A stretch of 64,000 bases of DNA from positions 62,001 through 126,000 of the forward strand of contig NZ_JASC01000001.1 in assembly GCF_000622365.1 (NCBI RefSeq), written 5' to 3'. The notes under the pieces were generated by a model. The model ran no database searches and was not told where the DNA came from. It worked only from the letters and a program-made list of their open reading frames with translations. A program made the position numbers and the translations under genes. Of the stretch, positions 8,719 to 16,946 are shown piece after piece; position 1 is the first letter of the stretch, and every line of letters begins with the position of its first letter. This DNA comes from Sulfitobacter noctilucae (lineage in GTDB: Bacteria > Pseudomonadota > Alphaproteobacteria > Rhodobacterales > Rhodobacteraceae).

Positions 8719-9834
8719 ATGACCAAAACCATCGTCAATAGTTGGAACGAATGGGATCCATTGAAACACGTCATCGTCGGACGCGCTGATGATTGTCACA
8801 TCCCGCCAGAAGAACCTGCGCTGGATGCAAAGGTGCCCGAAGACAGCGACATGCGCGGCCAATGGGGGCGGCGTCCGCAGGACACGATTGATCGTGCGAA
8901 CGAGCTGTTGGATAATTTTGCGAGTATGCTGGAAAAGCGCGGCGTGCGGGTGGACCGGCCCACGCCGATTGACCATGCGCTGCCCGCGTCAACGCCTGAT
9001 TTTCATACGGAATCCCAGTTCGGCTGCATGCCACCGCGTGATGTACTGTTGACGGTAGGCTCGGAAATGCTGGAAGCGACGATGTCTTATCGCTGCCGCT
9101 GGTTTGAATATTTGAACTACCGGCCGCTGATGCAGCGTTATTTTGAGGAAGATCCGAAGTTCCGGCATGAGGCCGCGCCAAAGCCGCGCTTGACGGACGC
9201 AGATTACCACCCTGACTATCTGAGCGACAAGATCGGCAACGCCAAGCGGTTGGAATGGGCGGCCAGCAAGTTTTTCGTGACCACCGAGGAAGAGCCGCTG
9301 TTCGATGCGGCGGATGTACTGCGATTCGGGCGCGACCTGGTGGTGCAGCACGGGTTCACAACAAACATGAAAGGCATCGAATGGCTGCGCCGTCATTTCC
9401 CCGATCATCGGGTGCATGACGTTAACTTTCCGGGCGACCCTTATCCCATCCACATCGACGCCACCTTCACGCCTTTGCGCCCCGGTTTGATCCTGAACAA
9501 TCCACAACGGCGGTTGCCCGACGACCAGCGCAAGATGTTTCACGACAATGATTGGGAGATCGTGGATGCCGCGCAGCCCGCGCATAACACGCCGCCACCG
9601 CTGTGCTATTCTTCGACATGGCTTAGCATGAACGTGCTGGTGCTGGATCCGAAAACCGTCTGTGTCGAGAAGTCCGAGGTCTATCAAGCCGAGCAGATGG
9701 ACAAGTTGGGCATGGAAGTGGTCGAAGTTGAGTTGCGCGACGCCTATGCCTTTGGTGGCGGGCTGCATTGCTGCACAGCGGATGTCTATCGCGAGGGGGT
9801 TTGTGAGGACTACTTTCCAAGCCTATCGGTCTGA
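8719..9834 (+). CDS. Amidinotransferase (glycine/inosamine amidinotransferase family)
   Basis: 371 residues from ATG 8719, with GCAGGAGC upstream; the longer frame from 8623 has no conserved sequence. It opens NSWNEWDPLKHVIVGRADD, typical of the guanidino-group-modifying pentein fold. The expected catalytic set is visible: Asp in PLFDAADVLRFGRD, His in YPIHIDATFTPLRPG and nucleophilic Cys in the C-terminal LHCCTADVYREG. These enzymes move the amidino group of arginine to an amine such as glycine or inosamine phosphate. The length is close to the bacterial StrB/AGAT range. The acceptor is unknown and no creatine or streptomycin-type pathway gene is nearby. A CRP-like regulator follows. Confidence 0.88.
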   Translation: MTKTIVNSWNEWDPLKHVIVGRADDCHIPPEEPALDAKVPEDSDMRGQWGRRPQDTIDRANELLDNFASMLEKRGVRVDRPTPIDHALPASTPDFHTESQFGCMPPRDVLLTVGSEMLEATMSYRCRWFEYLNYRPLMQRYFEEDPKFRHEAAPKPRLTDADYHPDYLSDKIGNAKRLEWAASKFFVTTEEEPLFDAADVLRFGRDLVVQHGFTTNMKGIEWLRRHFPDHRVHDVNFPGDPYPIHIDATFTPLRPGLILNNPQRRLPDDQRKMFHDNDWEIVDAAQPAHNTPPPLCYSSTWLSMNVLVLDPKTVCVEKSEVYQAEQMDKLGMEVVEVELRDAYAFGGGLHCCTADVYREGVCEDYFPSLSV

Positions 9835-9888
9835 TGGATACACGGCATACACGGACTTTAGGCTCGATGGCCTGAACGAAGTGGTGCA

Positions 9889-9913
9889 CCTTGGCGGGAA
9901 AAGCTTGCCAAGG
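9889..9913. repeat. Inverted repeat between amidinotransferase and CRP-like gene
   Basis: CCTTGGC and GCCAAGG (7-bp arms) are separated by 11 bases about 55 bp after the amidinotransferase stop and 70 bp before the regulator start. There is no clean U-tract, so it may be a weak terminator or a binding site. Confidence 0.4.
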
Positions 9914-9983
9914 GGCATGTGTTTTCTTGTATGTTCCATCTCATGAATGATTTTCGACGCAACACCCGTCTTGGGCATCTCCG

Positions 9984-10673
9984 ATGACATCGCATAACGA
10001 CCAAGATGCATTGCGCAGTTGTTTTCTTTTCACCTCACTGTCGGACGACGACATCGGCATCCTGTCGCAAATGTGCCGCAGCGTGAGCTATCCGCGCGGC
10101 GCAGAGATTTTTGCGATGGGCGATACGGCTGATGGGCTGCGGATCATCACGGCAGGAGAGGTTCGTATCTGGGTGTCGGATGCAGAGGGTCGGGAATTGA
10201 CCGTAACCATTCTGGAGGACGGCGATAGTTTTGGCGAAATTGCCCTTCTTGACGGCCTGCCCCGGACTGCTGCCGCCAGTGCCACAGAGGCGACCACCTG
10301 TCTGTTTGTGCCTCATTCGGCAGTAGATGCGCTTTTGCAATCGAACCCCCGATTTGCCAGGGAAATGATCCACTGTCTGTGCGAGATTCTGCGGCGCAAT
10401 ACCGATGAGATGGGGGCGATGACCTTTCAAAGCCTTGATGCCCGGCTCGCGCAAAAGCTGTGTGATCTGGCGATGTCCCGGGCGGTGATTGATGGGGCGA
10501 CAGCCCGCTTCACTAAGAAACTGTCCCAAGCCGATCTGGCCAAGATGCTGGGCGTGACGCGCGAAGCGGTAAACAAACGTTTGATGGCGCTGGTGCATGA
10601 CGATTTGATCGAAACACAGGATGGCTTTCTGGTCATTCCCGATCTGGACAAATTGGCCAGCCGCAGCAAATAG
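9984..10673 (+). CDS. Crp/Fnr-family transcription regulator, CRP-like
   Basis: 229 residues. Residues 15-125 are a cyclic-nucleotide-binding domain with the phosphate-binding cassette GEIALLDGLPRTAAASA, which keeps the Glu, Arg and small hydroxyl residue that contact cAMP in CRP. There is no N-terminal Cys cluster for an FeS centre (Cys only at scattered positions), so it is not FNR-like. The C-terminal winged helix has LSQADLAKMLGVTREAVNKRL; the recognition-helix RE pair matches Arg180-Glu181 of E. coli CRP, which read TGTGA. A site of exactly that type lies at 11065-11080. A hairpin starts at the stop codon. Confidence 0.9.
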   Translation: MTSHNDQDALRSCFLFTSLSDDDIGILSQMCRSVSYPRGAEIFAMGDTADGLRIITAGEVRIWVSDAEGRELTVTILEDGDSFGEIALLDGLPRTAAASATEATTCLFVPHSAVDALLQSNPRFAREMIHCLCEILRRNTDEMGAMTFQSLDARLAQKLCDLAMSRAVIDGATARFTKKLSQADLAKMLGVTREAVNKRLMALVHDDLIETQDGFLVIPDLDKLASRSK

Positions 10674-10700
10674 ACCAGCCGGCGGTGATGCCGACTGGTC
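10673..10700 (+). terminator. Hairpin directly after the CRP-like gene, weak terminator
   Basis: Arms GACCAGCCGGC and GCCGACTGGTC pair over 11 positions with one mismatch around a 6-base loop, starting within the stop codon. No run of T follows, so it may protect the 3' end or act with Rho rather than terminate on its own. Confidence 0.45.
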
Positions 10701-10722
10701 CTGAGGTGCTGAAAATTTCTGC

Positions 10723-11013
10723 CTAAAATTCGTTTGAAGAGCCGGAAATATGCGGCTTCCCTACCGGTGTCCGGCCGAAGCCCGAAACCGGATTCTGTAA
10801 GTAGCGAAACACGATGTTTGGTCGCGTGCAGTTCGACGAGAAAGGAGATATGATCCATCCGGGTATCGGGAAACCCCCGGATACTGCGTTCAACTGGCCA
10901 GAAATGCCGGCGTTTGCAGAGACCCGTGGACCGTGTCGCATGTGCATCCGACCAAGGGCTGCTGCCAAGAGGCAGGTAGCGGCAGCCAATGTGATCCAAG
11001 TGTCCGGTGTCAT
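10723..11013 (-). CDS. Possible small orphan protein behind a CRP-type site
   Basis: 96 residues from ATG 11013, preceded by GAGAGAGGGACAAA, a good ribosome-binding site. The N-terminus MTPDTWITLAAATCLLAAALG could be a signal or membrane segment; the remainder (rich in Gly, Pro, Ser, Asn) resembles nothing I know and has a weak protein-like character. Support comes from the ribosome-binding site and the near-ideal CRP-type palindrome 50 bp upstream of the start codon. It is convergent with the CRP-like gene. It could be a real orphan, a degraded gene, or the start of an untranslated RNA. Confidence 0.4.
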   Translation of the reverse strand: MTPDTWITLAAATCLLAAALGRMHMRHGPRVSANAGISGQLNAVSGGFPIPGWIISPFSSNCTRPNIVFRYLQNPVSGFGRTPVGKPHISGSSNEF

Positions 11014-11064
11014 TTTGTCCCTCTCTCGTCGACCCAAGTCATGACACAAGATGCACCCTGGGTA

Positions 11065-11080
11065 TGTGACTGAGATCACA
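11065..11080. promoter_or_regulatory. CRP-type binding site TGTGACTGAGATCACA
   Basis: TGTGA-N6-TCACA is a complete match to both CRP half-sites with the canonical 6-bp spacer. It lies in the 165-bp gap between the orphan gene (start 11013, minus) and the MscS gene (ending 11179, minus), so it can only regulate the orphan gene or something further left on the minus strand. The regulator at 9984-10673 carries the matching recognition residues. Confidence 0.65.
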
Positions 11081-11120
11081 GACGCGTGACAAGCCAGTGA
11101 ATTTTGCTGTGGTTGCCGAA

Positions 11121-11151
11121 TAGAAAAACGCCCCGGTTAACCCGAGGCGTT
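11121..11151 (-). terminator. Terminator of the MscS gene
   Basis: On the minus strand AACGCC-CGG pairs with CCG-GGCGTT (one internal mismatch) and is followed by TTTTTCTA. It lies 28 bases after the MscS stop codon. Confidence 0.75.
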
Positions 11152-11178
11152 CTGACGTCTTGGCAAATGATAAATTGT

Positions 11179-12144
11179 TTAGCTCGCCGTTTCCATCTTT
11201 TGGCTTTCGCGGTCCTTTTCGCGTGCCGGGCGCGGTATGTCCTTTTGTCCAGCGGGCCAGCCTTCGCGTTGCTTGGCGCGGTCACCGTCCGTTTCTTCGG
11301 TTTGATCGTGGAACAGATGCACCTGCGTCGGATAGGGCATATCGATGCCTTCTTTATCCAGCGCTTTGTAGACGGCTTCCAAAACGCGGCCAAAGGTGTG
11401 GATCTGGCTGGCACGGTCCGATTTTGTCCACCAGCGCAGGCGTACCACATTGGCGAAATCACCCAGTTCGATCGCTATCGTTTCGGGACCGGGGTCTGCG
11501 ATGACGCCCTCAATACCTTTGCAGGTATCTTCCATAATCTTGCGGGCCGTTTGCCAATCGTCGTTACAACCGATGCCGATGTCATACTGTGAGCGGCGTG
11601 TCTCGAAGGCCGTGTTCACGACCACACTGTCGGTATAAATATCGGAATTCGGGATCACCACGCGGCGGCCGTCGTAGGTTTTGATCAGAGTTGCGCGGGT
11701 CTCGATCTTTTCGACGGTGCCTTCATGACCACCCGATACGATCTGATCGCCGACCTCGAACGGTTGCCGCAGCAGGATCAGCACACCAGCCAAAAGGTTT
11801 TGCAAAATATCTTTAAATGCAAAACCGATGGCGACAGAGCCAATACCGAGACCCGAAATCAAATCACCCGGAGAGATGGTCGGGGCGACAATGGTGATCG
11901 CCAACATTGCACCAATGACGATCAAAGCCCATTTCAGCAATGAACCGGCGACTTCGCCTAGATTGGCGCGGTCCCGTGATCTCGATGTGCGCAGAATGAG
12001 AGCGTTGACCCCTTTGGCAATGACCCAGAAGAGAACGAAGACCACGAGGGCGACCCCGATATTGGGTAACAGCTTGAATAATCCATCTAGCCAAGCGTCG
12101 ATTTTATCGAAAATAAGCCCCGGGTTTGCGTCTACTTCTTCCAT
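11179..12144 (-). CDS. Small-conductance mechanosensitive channel (MscS family)
   Basis: 321 residues from ATG 12144 with AAAGGAAG upstream. Three membrane helices are visible: about residues 22-45 (IGVALVVFVLFWVIAKGV), 65-85 (LLKWALIVIGAMLAITIV) and the pore helix 95-125 (GLGIGSVAIGFAFKDILQNLLAGVLILL). The MscS beta domain follows (FEVGDQIVSGGHEGTVEKI, then VVIPNSDIYTDSVVV). The channel opens under membrane tension to release solutes in hypo-osmotic shock. The C-terminal ~45 residues are highly charged (Lys, Arg, Glu, Asp) and probably disordered. A second MscS homologue of different architecture is at 54064-55395. Confidence 0.92.
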   Translation of the reverse strand: MEEVDANPGLIFDKIDAWLDGLFKLLPNIGVALVVFVLFWVIAKGVNALILRTSRSRDRANLGEVAGSLLKWALIVIGAMLAITIVAPTISPGDLISGLGIGSVAIGFAFKDILQNLLAGVLILLRQPFEVGDQIVSGGHEGTVEKIETRATLIKTYDGRRVVIPNSDIYTDSVVVNTAFETRRSQYDIGIGCNDDWQTARKIMEDTCKGIEGVIADPGPETIAIELGDFANVVRLRWWTKSDRASQIHTFGRVLEAVYKALDKEGIDMPYPTQVHLFHDQTEETDGDRAKQREGWPAGQKDIPRPAREKDRESQKMETAS

Positions 12145-12531
12145 GCGTCTTCCTTTGTTTGCCAAGGCTAACAAACGGCGACCCGATCTGTTCCCTAAGA
12201 GAGGATTGCGTGCGACCGTCAGGGCGGCCCCACCATCGCGCATTAGGGGCGCTGTGCTGATGAAGGCCCGCCGTCATCCCGCTCCCTTTGCGAAGGTGAT
12301 CCCCGCGATTCCGCGCCAGATTTGCCGGGCCGGTTCAATGCAAATCAAATGCCCGAGACCACTGATTTGCTACACTTCCCCTCCATCCCAAACTGATGTA
12401 CACGCCACCCATCTGAAAGCCGGCGCCCGGACCGCAGCGCCGCCAAAAGAAGATACCGCGGTCAGGGGCAATTCGGCCCCTATGCAATTGGCCACCCGTG
12501 AAATCAGGGGGCCGAACTTATGGAAACGTAG
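12145..12531. other. Gene-free region upstream of the MscS gene and pnp
   Basis: 387 bp between divergent genes. The first 300 bases hold no gene, repeat or clear promoter that I can defend. The last ~70 bases form a structured leader for pnp, listed separately. Confidence 0.5.
12464..12531 (+). promoter_or_regulatory. Structured pnp leader with two exclusive hairpins and a 3-codon upstream ORF
   Basis: Hairpin A pairs AGGGGC (12464-12469) with GCCCCT (12476-12481). Hairpin B pairs TTCGGCCCCT (12472-12481) with AGGGGGCCGAA (12506-12516) with one bulged base. Both use 12476-12481, so only one can form. Hairpin B ends 15 bases before the pnp ATG. A minimal ORF ATG-GAA-ACG-TAG at 12520-12531 abuts that ATG. 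In E. coli the pnp leader is the site of RNase III/PNPase autoregulation; a similar role here is inference. Confidence 0.5.
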
Positions 12532-14667
12532 ATGTTTAACGTAACGAAAAAATCAATTGAGTGGGGCGAAGAGACGCTGACGCTCGAAACCGGCAAAGTT
12601 GCCCGTCAGGCGGATGGGACTGTAATTGCCACGCTGGGCGAAACCAGCGTGATGGCGAACGTCACTTTTGCACGTCAGCAAAAGCCCGGTCAGGACTTCT
12701 TTCCGCTGACAGTTCACTACAACGAAAAATACTATGCCGCGGGTAAAATTCCCGGTGGTTTCTTCAAGCGCGAAGCGCGTCCGACCGAGAAAGAGACGCT
12801 GACAAGTCGTCTGATCGACCGTCCAATCCGCCCATTGTTCGTGCCCGGCTTCAAAAACGAAGTTCTGGTGATGTGTACGGTATTGAGCCACGATCTGGTG
12901 AATGACCCCGATATGGTCGCGATGATCGCCGCTTCTGCCGCACTGACCATTTCCGGCGCACCCTTCATGGGTCCAATCGGCGCCTGCCGCGTGGGTTTCG
13001 AGGATGGCGAATACATCCTGAACCCGGAAATCGACGACATGCAGGACCTCAAGAACAACCCGGACCAGCGTCTGGATCTTGTCGTTGCAGGCACCAAAGA
13101 CGCCGTGATGATGGTCGAATCCGAAGCATACGAGCTGACGGAAGAAGAAATGCTGGGTGCGGTGAAGTTTGCGCATGATAGCATCCAGCCGGTGATCGAC
13201 CTGATCATCGAACTGGCCGAATCTGCTGCGAAAGAGCCGTTTGATTTCCAGCCTGTCGACTACTCCGCGCTGTCCGCAGCCGTGAAGAAAGCAGGCGAGA
13301 AAGAAATGCGCGCTGCCTTCGCCATCGGTGACAAGCAAGAGCGCACCGCCGCTGTTGCCGCTGCCCGTGAAACGATCAAAGCAGCCCTGAGCGAAGAAGA
13401 GCTGGCCGATGCGAACCTCGGTTCTGCGATGAAGGGTCTTGAAGCCTCCATCCTGCGCGGTGATGTCGTGAAGACAGGCAAGCGTATTGATGGCCGTCGC
13501 ACGGACGAGATTCGCGATATCGTATCCGAGACCGGCGTTCTGCCGCGCACCCACGGCTCCGCGCTCTTCACACGTGGTGAAACGCAGGGTCTGGTTGTGA
13601 CTACCTTGGGCACCGGCGACGATGAGCAGTTCATCGACGCGCTGCACGGCAACTTCAAATCCAACTTCCTGCTGCACTATAACTTCCCTCCTTATTCGGT
13701 TGGTGAAGTTGGTCGCGTGGGCCCTCCAGGCCGCCGCGAGATCGGTCACGGCAAGCTGGCATGGCGTGCGTTGCAGGCGGTTCTGCCCGCTGCCACCGAT
13801 TTCCCCTACACCATCCGCGTTGTGTCCGAGATCACTGAATCCAACGGTTCCTCCTCGATGGCATCCGTTTGTGGCGGGTCGCTGTCGATGATGGACGCAG
13901 GCGTGCCGCTGAAATCAGCCGTTGCCGGTGTGGCCATGGGTCTGATCCTTGAAGAAGACGGTTCTTATGCGATCCTGTCTGACATTCTGGGTGACGAAGA
14001 CCACCTTGGTGACATGGATTTCAAAGTGGCGGGTACTGAGAACGGCATCACGTCCTTGCAGATGGACATCAAGATTGCGGGCATTACGCCAGAGATCATG
14101 GAAAAGGCACTGGCACAGGCCAAAGAAGGCCGGATCCATATCCTTGGCGAGATGAACAAAGCCATCTCCGGCGCAGGCGAGTTCTCCGAGCACGCCCCAC
14201 GCATCGAGACCATGCAGATCCCAACGGATAAAATCCGCGAAGTGATCGGTTCTGGCGGTAAAGTCATCCGCGAGATCGTCGAAGTCTCCGGTGCGAAGGT
14301 CGACATCAACGACGAAGGCATCATCAAGATTGCAAGCCCGAATGGCGAAGCGATCAAGAAGGCCTATGACATGATCCATTCGATCGTGGCCGAGCCAGAA
14401 GAAGGCATGATCTACACCGGGACGGTCGTAAAAATCGTCGATTTCGGTGCATTCGTGAACTTCTTTGGCAAGCGTGATGGTCTGGTCCACGTGTCCCAGA
14501 TCGAAAACCGCCGCCTGAACCACCCTTCAGATGTTCTGAAGGAAGGTCAGGAAGTGAAAGTGAAGCTTCTGGGCTTTGACGATCGCGGCAAGGTGCGCCT
14601 GTCGATGAAAGTCGTCGATCAGGAAACCGGCGAAGAAATCAAAAAAGAAGAGGGCGCAGAGGAGTAA
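12532..14667 (+). CDS. pnp: Polyribonucleotide nucleotidyltransferase (PNPase)
   Basis: 711 residues, normal length. Two RNase PH-like domains (about 10-230 and 310-530) flank an all-helical linker; the second carries [21 protein letters not shown] and the metal-binding [22 protein letters not shown] domain follows ([16 protein letters not shown], about residue 570) and then an S1 domain (about 625-695: [28 protein letters not shown]). The trimeric enzyme degrades RNA phosphorolytically and is part of the degradosome. It is monocistronic here, with its own leader and a strong terminator, and is separated from rpsO. Confidence 0.98.
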   Translation: MFNVTKKSIEWGEETLTLETGKVARQADGTVIATLGETSVMANVTFARQQKPGQDFFPLTVHYNEKYYAAGKIPGGFFKREARPTEKETLTSRLIDRPIRPLFVPGFKNEVLVMCTVLSHDLVNDPDMVAMIAASAALTISGAPFMGPIGACRVGFEDGEYILNPEIDDMQDLKNNPDQRLDLVVAGTKDAVMMVESEAYELTEEEMLGAVKFAHDSIQPVIDLIIELAESAAKEPFDFQPVDYSALSAAVKKAGEKEMRAAFAIGDKQERTAAVAAARETIKAALSEEELADANLGSAMKGLEASILRGDVVKTGKRIDGRRTDEIRDIVSETGVLPRTHGSALFTRGETQGLVVTTLGTGDDEQFIDALHGNFKSNFLLHYNFPPYSVGEVGRVGPPGRREIGHGKLAWRALQAVLPAATDFPYTIRVVSEITESNGSSSMASVCGGSLSMMDAGVPLKSAVAGVAMGLILEEDGSYAILSDILGDEDHLGDMDFKVAGTENGITSLQMDIKIAGITPEIMEKALAQAKEGRIHILGEMNKAISGAGEFSEHAPRIETMQIPTDKIREVIGSGGKVIREIVEVSGAKVDINDEGIIKIASPNGEAIKKAYDMIHSIVAEPEEGMIYTGTVVKIVDFGAFVNFFGKRDGLVHVSQIENRRLNHPSDVLKEGQEVKVKLLGFDDRGKVRLSMKVVDQETGEEIKKEEGAEE

Positions 14668-14693
14668 TCACCTCTCGTCTGATTTGAAGAACG

Positions 14694-14723
14694 GGCCTCG
14701 GTGGAAACACCGGGGCCTTTTTT
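14694..14723 (+). terminator. Rho-independent terminator of pnp
   Basis: Perfect 10-bp stem GGCCTCGGTG/CACCGGGGCC (one G-U) closed by a GAAA tetraloop and followed by six T, 27 bases after the stop. Confidence 0.95.
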
Positions 14724-14855
14724 ATTGTCTCGACGTGCCACAGCGATTGCGCTCTTTTGTGTGACACAGTGCAAAGTCAGGCTAGATTTGGGTATGTTAT
14801 CAAAATACCGCAGCGGGTGGTTTGATTGTCGCAGAATTAGCGATATGACGATGGC

Positions 14856-15563
14856 ATGAGGTCACTCATTATTCACCTATCGCGTGCCACAGAACGCGCC
14901 GATAACGTCTCGCGTTTGTTGCGTGAGCTGCCGGATGCGGTAGTGGTAGAAGCCGTAGATGGCAGTGATCCGGCGCAGATTGCCGGGGTCGCGCCCGAAC
15001 CCGGTACACTCTACCATCCGACCTATCCTTTTGGATTGAACCAGGCAGAGGTCGCCTGTTTTCTCAGCCACCGGCGCTGCTGGCAAATGATTGCCGAAGG
15101 CGACGCTCCTTTGGGACTGATCGTCGAAGACGACATGGATATTGATCCCGCCCCCTTTGCAGCCGCACTTGATCTGGCCCAGCGACATGCGGATGAGGAG
15201 AGCTTTGTGCGCTTTCCCGCCAAAGAACGCGAAAGACCAACCAAAGCCATCGCGCGGCAAAATGGTACCAGCCTGTTTTTACCCAAGATCATCGGGCTGC
15301 AGGCAGTCTGTCAGCTTGTGGGCCGCCGCGCGGCGCGGCGTCTGCTGACCGTCACCGAAGTGATCGACAGGCCGGTTGATACGCTGTTGCAGATGCACTG
15401 GGTTACTGAGCAGCCGGTCCATGCAATCTGGCCCAGTGGTATTTCAGAGCTCGGCGCGGCCAGCACCATTCAACGCAAAACCCGCACCAGCGATGTGCTG
15501 ATGCGGGAAGTCCGACGCGCCAATTATCGCGCCAAGGTCAAACGTAGGCCGCAACTGGCCTAG
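14856..15563 (+). CDS. Glycosyltransferase family 25 (LPS-type galactosyltransferase)
   Basis: 235 residues. The pattern is GT25: LIIHLSRATERADNVSRLL, AVDGSDP, LNQAEVACFLSHRRCWQMI, and LIVEDDMDIDP, whose acidic residues would bind the metal and nucleotide sugar. It then has LQAVCQLVGRRAARRLL and DTLLQMHW. GT25 enzymes add sugars to lipopolysaccharide core or glycoproteins on the cytoplasmic side of the membrane. The basic C-terminus is typical. There is no clear Shine-Dalgarno sequence, so the start could be uncertain by a few codons. Its stop codon overlaps that of the convergent peroxiredoxin gene through the shared sequence CTAG. Confidence 0.85.
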   Translation: MRSLIIHLSRATERADNVSRLLRELPDAVVVEAVDGSDPAQIAGVAPEPGTLYHPTYPFGLNQAEVACFLSHRRCWQMIAEGDAPLGLIVEDDMDIDPAPFAAALDLAQRHADEESFVRFPAKERERPTKAIARQNGTSLFLPKIIGLQAVCQLVGRRAARRLLTVTEVIDRPVDTLLQMHWVTEQPVHAIWPSGISELGAASTIQRKTRTSDVLMREVRRANYRAKVKRRPQLA

Positions 15564-16213
15564 TTTGGTGCCTTTGTGGTGCGCAGATAGGGTAGTACGG
15601 TGGTGAATTCGCCAAACTTGGCCTTGGCATCTTCATCAGACAATGTGGCGGGAATGATCACATCATCGCCCACATTCCAGTTCGCCGGCGTCGCCACGCC
15701 CTTGCCAGTCGACATCTGCAACCCGTCCAACGCCCGCAGGACTTCGGCAAAGTTGCGACCCACAGTCATCGGGTATGTCATCGACAGCTTCAACTTTTTG
15801 TCTGGCCCGATGATGAACACAGACCGCACAGTCGCTGAATCAGCCGGCGTGCGGCCATCAGGCAGATAGGCTTCGGCGGGCAACATGTCGAACGCCTTCG
15901 AGACTTCGAGATCCGCATCCGCGATAATCGGGAAGCCAGCTGTCGTTCCCGCAACCTTCTCGATGTCGCCTTTCCACTTTTTGTGGTCCTCGACCCCGTC
16001 CACGCTGACGCCGATCACCTTGGTGCCGCGCTTTGCCCATTCTTCAGACAATTGCGCCACTGCACCAAATTCGGTTGTGCAGACGGGTGTAAAATCTTTG
16101 GGGTGAGAGAACAGGATCGCCCAGTGATCGCCCACAAAATCATGCAGCGACATGCTGCCGTGGTCTGTGTCGACGGTCAGGTCGGGGATCGTGTCGTTGA
16201 TGCGCAAACCCAT
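15560..16213 (-). CDS. 1-Cys peroxiredoxin (Prx6 subfamily)
   Basis: 217 residues from ATG 16213 with GGAGGA upstream. The peroxidatic Cys45 lies in HPKDFTPVCTTEFG; no resolving Cys is present. The Prx6-type signatures ADLEVSKAFDMLPAEAY, TVRSVFIIGPDKKLKLSMTYP and the long C-terminal extension (NWNVGDDVIIPATLSDEDA) are clear. It reduces hydrogen peroxide and organic hydroperoxides in the cytoplasm. It is convergent with the GT25 gene and divergent from the unknown cassette across a 432-bp gap. Confidence 0.95.
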   Translation of the reverse strand: MGLRINDTIPDLTVDTDHGSMSLHDFVGDHWAILFSHPKDFTPVCTTEFGAVAQLSEEWAKRGTKVIGVSVDGVEDHKKWKGDIEKVAGTTAGFPIIADADLEVSKAFDMLPAEAYLPDGRTPADSATVRSVFIIGPDKKLKLSMTYPMTVGRNFAEVLRALDGLQMSTGKGVATPANWNVGDDVIIPATLSDEDAKAKFGEFTTVLPYLRTTKAPN

Positions 16214-16472
16214 GAAATCCTCCAGGTGTATTAGTGTTCGTCGTGCCTGCAATGTAGCCACTAACTCGCGCAAAACCATCCTTTCTCTCCGGAATAAATT
16301 TGAACACATCGTTGAGGCGGGACCGGGGCCTTGATGCACATTCCTGCGACTTAACTGATACAATAGAATCGCAGCTTCAAACCGACCGCTGATTTCGATT
16401 TGACGTGATGGAGGCTTAGACAGCTCGTTCTAAATTCGAGCTAGCTCATTGATCTCAAAAAATTCAATTAGA

Positions 16473-16502
16473 TTGACGTAAGGTCAACTTTGCGACTATC
16501 AT
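16473..16502 (+). promoter_or_regulatory. Probable sigma70-type promoter with operator-like inverted repeat
   Basis: TTGACG (16473-16478) and TATCAT (16497-16502) are separated by 18 bp and match consensus at 5 and 4 of 6 positions. The -35 element is embedded in TTGACGTAAGGTCAA, an inverted repeat with 5-bp arms. Transcription from here would give a 5' leader of roughly 135 bases before the cassette. Confidence 0.5.
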
Positions 16503-16544
16503 TTGTCATTCATTCCAATTCTTGTCTCTCGTTTTCTTGTCTTA

Positions 16545-16600
16545 CGCCGAAGCCACAGCGCTGTTCCTATCCATGGGATGCAGGGTTGCTGACTTCGGCG
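16545..16600 (+). promoter_or_regulatory. Structured 5' leader of the unknown cassette
   Basis: CGCCGAAG (16545-16552) pairs perfectly with CTTCGGCG (16593-16600). The 40-base interior holds two further self-complementary pieces, CAGCGCTG and ATCCATGGGAT. The first cassette gene starts 45 bases later with no obvious Shine-Dalgarno sequence, so the structure may control translation. Confidence 0.45.
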
Positions 16601-16645
16601 ATGACGATCAATTCAACACCCGTTTAAGCTACGGCTTGGTGCAAA

Positions 16646-16939
16646 ATGGCAAAAGATCCTCTGACAGGCCCGATGGCCAAACTGAAAAGCACCGGTGATC
16701 TGGTGCAATCTGATGCTTCTCTGAAGAAACTGACTGGAGATATGGAAAAGGCATTGAAAGCCAAAGATGCGAGCTACTCCGGGGTTCATGACAAGTTGAT
16801 GAAGGCGCTAGGAAGCGCGAAGAAGTCCGCGAAAGGCGACAAGGAAAAACAAAAGGCACTGACTGACTTCGAGAGAACGCTCTCAGAAGACAAGAATAAG
16901 CGCCTGAAATTTGCAAAAGTGAAAGTCAAAAAAGGGTAG
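16646..16939 (+). CDS. Small lysine-rich helical protein, first gene of unknown cassette
   Basis: 97 residues, about one quarter Lys, predicted mostly alpha-helical and soluble, with no signal peptide or Cys. It starts MAKDPLTGPMAKLKSTGDLV and contains a heptad-like charged region (KALGSAKKSAKGDKEKQKAL, then FERTLSEDKNKRLK), ending VKVKKG. The high positive charge suggests binding to nucleic acid or an acidic partner, but this is inference and I recognise no family. The ATG lacks a clear ribosome-binding site. The next gene begins 7 bases after the stop. Confidence 0.7.
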   Translation: MAKDPLTGPMAKLKSTGDLVQSDASLKKLTGDMEKALKAKDASYSGVHDKLMKALGSAKKSAKGDKEKQKALTDFERTLSEDKNKRLKFAKVKVKKG

Positions 16940-16946
16940 TGTACCG

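Larger units (their letters stand above)
16214..16645. other. AT-richer gene-free region between peroxiredoxin and the unknown cassette
   Basis: 432 bp without a convincing gene. It is visibly richer in A and T than its surroundings. It holds the 10-bp palindrome GAGCTAGCTC near 16438, a plausible promoter with an overlapping inverted repeat (16473-16502) and a structured leader (16545-16600). Confidence 0.6.

Noticed and set aside
10814..11044. Plus-strand open frame opposite the small orphan gene
   Set aside because: No ribosome-binding site or family pattern; the minus-strand reading has the better start signals.
12553..13749. 398-codon minus-strand open frame inside pnp
   Set aside because: Antisense shadow of pnp; composition rich in His/Gln/Cys typical of reversed coding DNA.
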